Shown: piece by piece, positions 52,666 to 61,899 of the stretch
Numbering within the stretch: position 1 is the stretch's first letter
Layout of the letters: each line of letters begins with the position of its first letter
DNA from: Posidonia oceanica
Taxonomy: Eukaryota; Streptophyta; Magnoliopsida; Alismatales; Posidoniaceae
Assembly: GCA_037176725.1 (NCBI GenBank)
Contig: JAZBRS010000013.1
Location: forward strand, 12,837,001 to 12,901,000
DNA: 64,000 nt
Direction: 5' to 3'
Notes under the pieces: model-generated
The model's database searches: none
What the model was told of the DNA's origin: nothing
What the model saw: the letters and a program-made list of their open reading frames with translations, nothing else
Translations under genes and position numbers: made by a program

Positions 52666-53130
52666 AAAGAGAATTGGAAAGGAAATATTTCAAAGTGTAA
52701 AACACCCAGATATCTGCGTTCTATGTCGTCAGATGAAGAAAAAAGATTAAAGCCAACGTGATTAGCAGAAATGAGGTGAACCTCCTTTGCCCAACACATG
52801 GGAACATCATGGACCTCATACTCACTAATTTACGTGTCATTGGATAACAATTTCCATGGAGAGTGCAGGCTACACTCGATGAAAGGGTACTGGACTATGA
52901 CAAAGTACATTCATGCATGTGTCAGTCTGCTTTGGATAGTGAGACAAATTCCTAAGCCATCCCAATATATAAATCAAAACAGGCAATGACGGAGGAACCT
53001 CATTATCTAGGGTCATGCATTGCATATCAAGACCACCTCCCTTGCACTCCCGCCAACATGCATCCATGCAAAAAAACATCATAATGCATTTTGAGTGGTA
53101 GCCAGAGTAGTTCATCTCTATTTCCTTCAA
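52666..53130 (+). other. E2 3' region shared with E3 (second block)
   Basis: From about 52740 aligns with E3 59930-60290: GGGAACATCATGGACCTC, then GGAGAGTGCAGGCTACACTCGATGAAAGG-like text, then CATCATAATGCATTTTGAGTGG. Non-coding. Confidence 0.65.
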
Positions 53131-54060
53131 AACCTTGTTAGGAGTTCCTCGCCCTAGTGCCGATCATCCTCTTTAGACTTCCTTGCCCTAGTGCCGATTG
53201 TCGTGTCCTTTCCTTTGACCCCCATAGGCAATCCTTGAGGCCGTGTCCTTTAAGGCAATCCCTAAGGCTGTGTCCTTTCCTATGACCCCCTTAGGCAATC
53301 CATGAGGCCGTGTCCTTTCCTTTGACCCCCTTAGGCAATCCCTGAGGTTGTGTCCTTTAGTTATGACTCCCTTAGGCAATCCTTGAGGCCGTGTCCTTTA
53401 ATATGACCCCCTTAGGCAATCCCTAAGGCCATGTCCTTTCCTATGACCCCCTTAGGCGATTCCTGAGATCGTGTCCTTTCCTTTGAACCCCTTAAGCAAT
53501 CCCTAAGGCCGTGTATTTTAGTTATGACCCCCTTAAGCAATTCCTGAGGCCGTGTCCTTTAGTTATGACCCCCTTAGGCAATCCCTGAAGTCATGTTCTT
53601 TCCTATGACCCCCTTAGGCGATTCCTGAGGCCGTGTCCTTTCCTTTGACCCTCTTAGGCAATCCATAAGGTCGTGTCCTTTAGTTATGACCCCCTTAGGC
53701 AATCCATAAGGCCGTGTCCTTTAGTTATGACCCCCTTAGGCAATCCTGAGGTCATGTTCTTTCCTATGACCCCCTTAGACAATCCCTGAGGCCGTGTCCT
53801 TTCCTTTGACCCTCTTAGGCAATCCATAAGGTCGTGTCCTTTAGTTATGACCCCCTTAGGCAATCCCTAAAGCCGTGTCCTTTCCTTTGACCCCCTTAAG
53901 CAATCCCTGAGTCCATGTACTTTAGTTACCCCTTAGACAATCCCTAAGGCCGTGTCCATTAGTATGACCCCCTAGGGAATCCATGAGGCCGTGTCCTTTC
54001 CTATGACCCCCTTAAGTAATCCTTGAGGCCAAGTCCTTCCCCTGGTGGCAACAATTAGGT
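53131..54060 (+). repeat. E2 3' repeats: alpha-prime array
   Basis: About 20 units of roughly 41 bp, TGACCCCCTTAGGCAATCCC plus TGAGGCCGTGTCCTTTAGTTA. Starts with two gamma-type words (TTCCTTGCCCTAGTGCCGAT, 53140-53200). Same basic word as the alpha array of E1 (GGCAACGCC versus GGCAATCCC) but independently amplified. Confidence 0.88.
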
Positions 54061-54164
54061 TCATATCCAGGACAGTCTCTTTCCTTATAATCAAAAGCCC
54101 CGGGTAGTGCCACACGAGAATATCGTCTCGCCTTGAAGCTAGTTTCGTGCCGAAACTACCTTCA

Positions 54165-54178
54165 AGGAGGGGAAATCT
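54165..54178 (+). other. Polypurine tract before LTR B
   Basis: AAGGAGGGGAAATC directly before TGTAGATATCC. Confidence 0.85.
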
Positions 54179-54328
54179 GTAGATATCCTGTTTTTAGGCA
54201 CTCCCCTACCTCCTTTGAGTTATGCTACACCACTGCATAGTATATCCTCTCCCAGAGTCCTGTCACTCGAGCTTAGAATCTCACTTGGTCCCTTCAGGCT
54301 ATAGAACACAAAATTGGAAGCGGTCAAC

Positions 54329-54871
54329 GTTGAACGCGTCGTTTTCAGCGTTCTACATTGAACGCGTAAACTTCAGCGTTCTACACTGAACGTTAGAAAC
54401 CCAGCATTTTATGGCCTGCTGCAGATTTATTTCGATCTCAGCCAACTTGCCTTTTATGAACTCAAATATTTTCAAGATTCTAACGTGTCCTCATGCCTTT
54501 TACGGAGAGCATCACGATCCCATGATTTCAACAATTGAGGTCCCATTGATCTCATGGCCAAATTTGGCAGGTTGGCAGTCTGGGTGTGTAGAACGCTAGC
54601 TTTGCCGCGTTCAACATAGAACGCTGGCTTCGTTGCGTTCTATGACCGACAATTCTGTCAATAACTTTCCTTATTTGGACAATTTTGAAATTCAAAATCC
54701 TTCTCTTATTAGAAGCCCGCTGATCAAGTGCAGACCCAATTAAGATCTAATCAGGTCTAATCTATCGTTAATAGCAGATTATTCCCTCATGATGGCAGCT
54801 GGACATCGGGAGGCCATTGAACACCCATTTCTAAGCCTTCTACATAGAACGCGTCCATTCCCGCATTCAAC
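54329..54871. repeat. Dyad-unit sites in LTR B
   Basis: 54329-54412 (three 28-nt units), 54588-54643 (two) and 54816-54871 (two). Flanks match LTR A sites, for example TTGGCA...GGGTGTGTAGAAC and AACACTTCAGAAT, but arms and cores differ (GTAGAACGC/GCGTTCAAC, ATAGAACGC/GCGTTCTAT). Confidence 0.9.
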
Positions 54872-54956
54872 ACTTCAGAATGGGAAACTCTTTGCTGCAG
54901 TAGCCTGATCTTGCCAAATTTGAGTCTTTTTGCCAATTTCAATCCTCTCATGCTTC

Positions 54957-54964
54957 TATATAAG
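54957..54964 (+). promoter_or_regulatory. TATA box of LTR B
   Basis: TATATAAG, followed about 20-30 bases on by GGGGGGGACGAA, the probable start of R. Confidence 0.65.
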
Positions 54965-55616
54965 CATGGTCACTTCATCATTAGGGGGGGACGAATTTTG
55001 GTGGGAGAATTGAGGGGACACAAACTTGAATTTTGGACCAGAGTCTTGCGATAAAAAGAGAGAAGAGAAACCCATAATAGCTGAGAGTGGTGAGCATAGA
55101 GTGGCGAAGGGAATACAATAACCAACCTGGCGATGCTATCTCTGGCATCCACGTCTCGTTTAATCTTCATCCATTTTTCTGCACAAAGGGGGATTTTCTT
55201 TGGTTCATTTCATTTAGCTATTAGATTCGTAATAATACATCGCATATAGTCTCTTCGAGGGAAATAGTCCCTCGGGTAAGTATTTGTCTTATTTGCTTCT
55301 ATGTCATTTTGTGTTCTACTCTACATACTGTTACTACACATAATTACCCTGCGAGTTATTGATTTTGTTTTGCAAGGATAAGAAGAAGAAGAAGCTCACC
55401 GGCACAAGCACCATTAGGCAACGCTGGCGTTGTCCTAAGGTAGCTGAACCCACACCAACACATCTCCCCAGGCGTCTCGAGGGCCAACGAAAGCGAATCG
55501 AGAGTGGCGATCACACATCGACTTCAACATCCGTGGAGTGAAGAGGTCGAACACAAGCAAAAGGGACGCCGAGAAAGCGAAACGAACAGCATTCTTTGGG
55601 AAAACCCGTATCCACA

Positions 55617-56094
55617 AAAATCACTGAGATACAGATAACATGCCTGAGGAGTAACCCTCCATGAGGATATTCCATCCAACCACCAAGGAAAAGTTGGACC
55701 CAGACTCTGTTCAATATCAAGCAATATACCACTTTCTCATCAACAAGGTCAATACGCCACCGGCTAATGCAGTCTTGTCAGAGGTCCGAAATCAACAATT
55801 CCATAATCCCCACTAAGGTCAACACCTCCCAGGTGAAGGACAACGAAGGCCTGTCGCAAACCACATCCCTAAAGGTCTATACCAGGGATAGCTCAGAAAT
55901 GCGCCACCAGATACCGAACGCTAGTGGTAGCATAATGCACCCAACAGTGGGATTAAAACAAGGACCAGTCCTCTATGTTGTGGACAACAACAACATTTCC
56001 TGAATGGTGAAGTTAGAAAACAATCAATCCACTCTTCTTCGAGCAACCAGGGCGGTTCCCTCGAATTTCAAATCCCAATGCTAAAGTAGCTCAG
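55617..56094 (+). other. Leader of E3
   Basis: Starts AAAATCACTGAGATACAG after LTR B. No match to the TGGCGACTCC primer site, so the primer site is decayed or different. Open but unrecognised frame at 55767-56003, probably 5' gag linker. Confidence 0.5.
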
Positions 56095-56979
56095 ATGGGC
56101 GCCACCAATTTGGCAGAAATGAGAAAAATGCTCAGTGCACTGGGAGTACACACTCAAGCTCCACCTTCCTTCGATATGAGAAGATTTCCTTCATTCCGAC
56201 TACCTCCAGGGTTCAAGTATCCAAAGATGCCCAAATTCGATGGAGCCACAAATCCTCACAGCCACATTATGAGGTTCCAAATGGAGTTTGCACCTTACTA
56301 TCATGACTTAGGGCTCCTTATCCACTTGTTCTTTTATTCTCTTGAAGGAGGGCTCATGGAGTGGTTCTTGTCACTAAGCAAGGAAGAATTAAGCAGCTTC
56401 GAGTGGATTCGAGAGAGCTTCCTGCTGAAATACTAGCATAAGATAGATCCAAAGCCGACTTTCCTCAATTTGGCGAAGGAAATGATGAAGCCTGATGAAG
56501 ACTGGTTCACTTATGCTAAACAGTGGAGAGACATGGCCTCTAAGTCTGGCTTAATAATCCCAAAAAGACAAATGGTTCAAAAGTTAATAGCAAACACCAC
56601 AGGACCAATGAAGAAAGGACTTGTTAATGCCTACTGCCTGTCTATTTCAGCATTATATGAGGTAGCGGCATCAGCCAGGGAGAATATTCATAAATTCGAG
56701 ATGGAAGAACCACAACTACTTGAAGATGACATTGATGACATTAATCAGATCACTTTTAATCAAATTCGAGGAAGAAGGGGCAACCATCATGGCAATAAAA
56801 AGTCAACAATGGAGGCAACCACAACCTATCCCTTGTCAATGGCAAGCTCCAATCCAGCTAGTACCGCACCAAGAGCCAATGACCACATAAGTACTAAGAA
56901 TACGGTAAGCTCAACCAATGTTGAGGCAGCAACTTGTGACACACTCAAGCAAAGCAATAAAATAAAGGGAGGAGGCTAA
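56095..56979 (+). pseudogene. E3 gag
   Basis: FPSFRLPPGFKYPKMPKFDG, NPHSHIMRFQMEFAPYYHDL, LIHLFFYSLEGGLMEWFLSL, SSFEWIRESFLLKY, then TAG at about 56434, HKIDPKPTFLNLAKEMMKPD, WFTYAKQWRDMASKSG, NAYCLSISALYEVAASAREN. This is the retrotransposon gag domain (capsid-like). Only one stop breaks an otherwise open frame of about 295 codons. The protein would package element RNA. Confidence 0.88.
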
Positions 56980-56999
56980 GACATTACTTCTGCAAGACA

Positions 57000-57619
57000 G
57001 TCGAAATACGTGGGGTATCTTCAAGAAAGACAAGCTAGCGCCAAAGCCCATACTAGAGCCAGTGCCAATGCCAGAGCCAGCACCCGAGCTTGTGCGAGAA
57101 TCAATGCCAATGCCCATGCCATTGCTAGCACCCGATCTAGAGCAAGAATCAACGCCAATGCTTGTTCTAGAGCCAAAGCCAGCACCCGAGCTAGTGCAAG
57201 AGTTAATGCCAGAGCCCTTGCTAGAGCCCGTGCCAATGCCAGTGCCAGAGGTAGCACCCATGCTAGAGCAAGAACCAATGCTGAAGCCCGTGCTAGAGCC
57301 TTCACCCATGCCAAAGCCAGCACCCGAGCTAATGCAAGAGCTGATGTCATTACCACCGTCAATAACTCCAAGAGCATCCAACTCAAATGTTGTTCCAACT
57401 GAGCTAGGGGCAGAAAATGAATTCACTGCACTTTCTTGCATCAAGAAGTTGTTGCCTCTTCAACCTGCGCCTCCCGATATATCAGTTAGTGGAAAGTTTA
57501 TCCCTACAGTGAAATGTTGTCTATGGAAGTTCGTCAAGCACATGTCGAGGAAAAGGACTCCATGCATCAATAGGGTCAACCTGCTCAGAAGCCAAAGTTC
57601 AGAAGAATACTTCAATTGA
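57000..57619 (+). repeat. Pro/Glu/Met-rich tandem-coded segment of E3 gag-pol
   Basis: Made of 6/12/18-bp units around CCAGAGCCAGTGCCAATGCC (57050-57350). Because units are multiples of three with few TA-rich words, all three plus frames stay open. The frame that joins later conserved-looking text reads LEPVPMPEPAPELV and ends LLRSQSSEEYFN at 57619. Probably a flexible spacer after gag. Confidence 0.65.
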
Positions 57620-57904
57620 CGCAACTTTTGATACAAGGGGTAGAACACCATGTACATCCATCAGGTTGCCCTCCTCTTTCAGGACGTGGTATAGATTATG
57701 CACTTGGCACTAGTTAGGAAGCCAAAAGTAAGATCCTCTGGGTTGAATTCATCACTAGTCAACCATGGAGGACAAAAGTCTCTATTGACGGAGGCTACAC
57801 TAGGGGCATTCCCCTAATTGTTGTAAATAAACTTTCAATTTCTTTTTTTGCTTTGCTTATGTTTCGATGAATGTGAAAAATATGTAAATAAAACCTACTC
57901 CTTC
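57620..57904 (+). other. E3 region between gag and integrase tail
   Basis: 57620-57780 has no recognisable domain. 57790-57890 is the replacement segment shared with E1 (CTACACTAGGGGCATT, GTTGTAAATAAACTTTCA). Confidence 0.6.
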
Positions 57905-58099
57905 CCCATGTAATAAAAGTGAAAACTTAATGAGAAGGAAATTCTTCCACACACATACGGGAAACAGAGACCAAATTGGGAGGGACCATGCTTGGTGATT
58001 GAGGCATATCTGGGCAATGCCTATTGCTTGGCCAGAGAGTATGACACTAGGCTTGAGCATCCCTGGAATGCACTACACCTCAAAAGATATTACCATTGA
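57905..58099 (+). pseudogene. E3 integrase tail
   Basis: DNA homology to E2 43360-43559: GGGAGGGACCATGCTTGGTG, GAGGCATATCTGGGCAATGC, GACACTAGGCTTGAGCATCC, ending ...TATTACCATTGA. The usual EGPY...AYLGNAY...LEHP...YY text is in one frame but the start is lost. Confidence 0.78.
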
Positions 58100-59459
58100 C
58101 TTGCACACCAAGCTAATAGATTGCCCGAGCTTGTGGACTTGTTGTTTTCCAAGACCTAGGAACAATGTCTTTAGCCTCATCCCACAAACACCTAGTAGGA
58201 AGAGGGTAGCAATGATCCAACACTGAGATGGAGGCAAATCTTTAAGAGTTCCCCCCAGTCCATGAATCACAAGTCCACACACATCCTTTGAGTCGGACAC
58301 GCAATCCTAATGTAATTCTTGTTAGGTTGTGATTGGGTGGGTGTCCAAAGCCGAGCTTAGAAGTGTAGAAAAGAGGGGAGTGCACCAAAATAAAAGAGTG
58401 CCTCGATCCAACTATAATAAATATCTAATAACCAGACACTTAAATGGGGGTGAGACCATTGACGCTCGGCAAGTGTGCTATCATAGCATAAATCTCAGTG
58501 AGTAGCGATGGGTAGGCACCTACCAAAATGACCTGAGAGAAAAGGAAAAAAAATGTAGCAAAGAAGCTATCCATCAGTCTAAAATAAAAGAGAGAGAAAA
58601 AAAAAAGGAAAAGAAGGTAGCAAAGAAGTTGTCCATGAGTTAAAAATTGAAAGAATCGGGGATTAAAGTGTGCCATAGGATTCAACCTTGGACTGAAAGG
58701 ATAAGAACTCCATATCTATAACCCAAGTCTCAGGATAGGACACTACACCTCCCTATGCCTTACACTATACACTTAGAGGCAAGGGGTAAGAACCTAAGAC
58801 TAGGGGCAATTAAGTTCCAATGCAAGTATGAAGCGTCTCCCAGCTGGGAAGTACATAAGAGATCTAATTGTCAAATTCTCCCATCCATAAGACTCTTCTT
58901 TCCAAGCTTTGCAAGAAATTTTCCTTCTCCCGTAAATTCATCCAAAAATCCAAAAAAATAAAAAGCTCAAAATTCCAAAAAAAAAGAAAATCCAAAAAAA
59001 TAAAAAATCCAAAAAAATAGAAAACCCAAAATCCAAAAAAAAATAGAAAATCTAAAATCCAAACAAAAATAGAAAATCAAAAATCTGAAAAAATAGAATG
59101 TCCAAAAATAATAATCCAACCAACACCACCTCATGAAACTGATAATAAGTTTGGCCAATGATGCATAATTCAAGACTTTTGCAATTCCACATTGCGTTTT
59201 GACCCCTCCCACTAGGACGCTCATTTGGTATTTGCTTACGAGTCGATGCAGGGATCCCGAGAAGGGACAACCTCTCGCTAAGCATACCATCTTCTATTAG
59301 ACAACAAAGCTGATGCCAGACTTATTATCTTCCACCTAACTTTATTTCATGCAAGTTATGTCTACTTTTTGTTTATTATCTTTCTTTGGACTAGGGGCAA
59401 GGGACACCCAAGATGGAATAACAGTTTTGCTGAGATTTTGCAGGAAGTTACTGTCATAT
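58100..59459 (+). other. E3 3' region, first part
   Basis: Aligns with E2 43560-44883. Non-coding. 58930-59110 is an A-rich run of CCAAAAAAATAGAAAA units. Confidence 0.7.
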
Positions 59460-59599
59460 GTTGGACGTAATGCCGCATGCATCTTACATTAGATGCTAAA
59501 AATCTAGTGTCTAACAATGCAGAATGAGTAAAAGAACTCATGCATAAGATGCTGATTGTTATGCGTCTTACGTTGGACGCATCTAGCTCTACGTCCAAC
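59460..59599. repeat. E3 dyad-unit cluster with empty spacer
   Basis: Units 59460-59487, 59488-59515, then a 28-bp spacer (59516-59543), then 59544-59571 and 59572-59599. Arms GTTGGACGT/GCATCTTAC, ATTAGATGC/GTGTCTAAC, ATAAGATGC/GCGTCTTAC, GTTGGACGC/ACGTCCAAC. The spacer itself holds ATGAGT...ACTCAT, a 6-base dyad. In E2 the PMD gene 1 block takes the place of this spacer. Confidence 0.85.
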
Positions 59600-60289
59600 A
59601 CTTATCAGCAACTTAAGTTGCCAAATTTTGCTAAGGGGCACTCAAATCCATAAACGAGTTGCAAAAGCGACTTCTACCAATTCCAGAGGCTTCTACAAGT
59701 TGAAATACACGTGTGAGTGCTAATTTCATATTTTTTGAACTTCCAGGACAAGTCCAATGCTTTTGGAAGTAAGACAACACATGTTACATCAGTGAACAAC
59801 CCAAGAAATAATAGCCAACATGACTAGTGGGCCTCTTGCCCACTATTTTATGGGTCATAAACGACGGTCCCTGTGGAGAGTGTAGGCTGCATTTGATGAA
59901 AGGACACCTGATTATGACAAATTGCAATCAGAACAAAGTCAATATAATTAGTAGGGATGAGGTCAACCCCCTTTTCCCGATACTCGGGAACATCATGGAC
60001 CTCTCGCTCACTAACTTACGTGACATAGGATGACGATCCCTGTGGAGAGTGTAGGCTACACTCGATGAAAGGGCACTTGATTATGACGAATTGCATCCAT
60101 TCATGTGTCAGTCTGCTCTAGGTAGTGAAACAAATTCCTGAGTCATCTTGGTATATAAATTAAAGCAGGCAATGAGGGAGAAACCTCACTATTTAGGGTC
60201 ATACATTGCATGACAAGACCATCTTCATTGCATTTCTGCCAGCATGCATGCAAAGTGAATCATAAGGCATCATGAGTGGTCGTCGAAGT
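59600..60289 (+). other. E3 3' region, second part with internal duplication
   Basis: 59600-59750 matches E2 46977-47120. GGAGAGTGTAGGCT...GATGAAAGG...TGATTATGAC occurs twice (about 59873 and 60044), a direct duplication of roughly 170 bp period. 59930-60290 matches E2 52740-53130. Confidence 0.65.
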
Positions 60290-61800
60290 CGATTATCGCC
60301 AACCTCTCTAACCTTGTTAGGATTTTCTCACCCTAGTGCTGCTTATCCTCCTTAGACTTCCTCGCCCCAATGCCGGTTGTCTTTTTATTACCTTATTAGG
60401 ATTTCCACACCCTAGTGTCGATTATCCTCCTAGGATTTCCTCGCCCGAATGCCGATTATCCTTCTTAGACTTCCTCGATTTCCTCACCCCAGTGCCGGTT
60501 ATCCTCCTTAGAATTCCTCGCCCCAGTGCTGGTTATCCTCCTTAGACTTCCTCGCCCCAGTGCCAGTTATCCTCCTTAGACTTCCTCGCCCCAGTGCCAG
60601 TTGTCTTTTTATCACCTTGTTAGGATTTCCTCGCCCTAGTGCCAATTATCCTCCTTAGTCTTCCTTGCCCCAGTGCCAGTTGTCTTTTTATCACCTTGTC
60701 AGGATTTCCTCGCCCCAATGCTGGTCATCCTCTTTAGACATCCTCGCCCCAGTGCCGGTTGTCTCGATCCCTTTGACCCCCTTAGGCAATTCTCGAGGCC
60801 ACATCTCTTACCCTGGTAGCAGCATTTAGTCTAATACCTAGTGATTTACCCTTTTGACCCCCTTAGACAATCCTTGAGGCCGCATCTCTTTCCCTGGTGG
60901 CAACATTTAGTCTCATATCCAGTGGCTTATCCTTTGACCCCCTTAGGCAATTCCTGAGACCGCATCCCTTTCCCTGGTGACAACATTTAATCTCATATCC
61001 AAGTTTCGAGTGTTGGATGCATTATCCAATTCGATATCTGAGTGTTGGATGTTTTATCCAGTTCATTTCCCAAGTGTTGGATGTCTGATCCAGCTCGATC
61101 CCTTCATTTCTTATCCAACCTGGTGGCCGTCCAGACTCATGTCTAGGTGTTGGATCTTCTTACTCCTTCCAGCTTGGTGGCAACATTTAGTCTCATATCC
61201 GAGTGTTGGTTCTCCCATTTTCCGAATGTTGGATGCTTTATCCAGCTCGATGTCTAAGTGTTGGATGTTTTATCCAGCTCATTTCCCAAGTGTTGGATGT
61301 TTTATCTAGCTCAATCCCTTTATTTCTAATCCAACCTGGTGGCAGTCCAGACTCATGTCTAGGTGTTGAATCTTCTTACTCCTTCCAACTTTGTGGCAAC
61401 ATTTAGTCTCATATCCAAGTGTTGGTTCTCCCATTTTCCGAGTGTTGGATGCCTTATCCAGCTCGATGTCTGAGTGTTGGATGTTTTATCTAGCTCATTT
61501 ACCGAGTATTGGATGTTTTATCCAACTTGATCCCTTTATGCCTTATCCAGCTCGATGCTTGAGTGTTGGATGCCTCTGTCTAGCTCGATATTTAAGTGCT
61601 GGATATTTGATTCAGCTCATTTTCTGAATGTTGGATGCCTTATCCAGCTAAATTTGTGAGTGTTGGATGTCTTATCCAACTCGAACTCCTAATCTGTTAT
61701 CCAGCCTGGGGGAAGGCAAGTCTCATATCTAGGTGTTGGATCTTCTTTCTCCGTCTAGCTTGGTGGCAGCTTAGACTCACATCCAAGTGTTGGATCTTCT
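60290..61800 (+). repeat. E3 3' repeats: gamma and beta-prime arrays
   Basis: 60340-60760: gamma units of about 34 bp, TTCCTCGCCCCAGTGCC plus GGTTATCCTCCTTAGAC, about a dozen. 60770-60990: a few alpha words (GACCCCCTTAGGCAATTCC). 61000-61800: beta-prime units, GAGTGTTGGATGCCTTATCC then AGCTCGATG, about 30-40 bp. Different words dominate compared with E1 and E2. Confidence 0.87.
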
Positions 61801-61885
61801 TCTCTTTAATAAAAAAATCCCGTGGGTAATGCCATACGAGAATATCGTCTTGCCTTGAAGTCAGTTTCGTGCTGAAACCACCTTT

Positions 61886-61899
61886 AAGAAGGGACAATC
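61886..61899 (+). other. Polypurine tract before LTR C
   Basis: AAGAAGGGACAATC directly before TGTAGATATTCC; one A interrupts the G run compared with A and B. Confidence 0.8.

Larger units (their letters stand above)
43169..55616 (+). mobile_element. Element E2, 3' part with antisense PMD gene cassettes
   Basis: Starts inside integrase at the border of E1 and runs to LTR B. The 3' region is about 10.6 kb, of which only about 3 kb aligns with the 3' region of E3. The extra DNA is two blocks: about 45070-46845 and about 47130-52740, holding three PMD-like genes on the minus strand. Shared blocks are about 43560-44883, 46980-47120 and 52740-53130. The structure is that of a Tat element carrying foreign antisense genes between integrase and 3' LTR. 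Confidence 0.75.
54179..55616 (+). mobile_element. LTR B, shared by E2 and E3
   Basis: 1438 bp from TGTAGATATCC to CGTATCCACA. On its left are E2 3' repeats and a polypurine tract, as for a 3' LTR; on its right are leader and gag of E3, as for a 5' LTR. No target duplication separates them. TATATAAG at 54957-54964 is a good TATA box. Same family as A and C. Confidence 0.88.

Noticed and set aside
40145..54060. GGCAACGCC/GGCAATCCC arrays as centromeric satellite
   Set aside because: Unit of about 41 bp, only tens of copies, always directly before a polypurine tract, so a 3' region array of the element.
57010..57402. Ala/Arg-rich 130-codon frame
   Set aside because: Alternative frame of a repeat-coded segment; the frame leading to later text is the more credible one.
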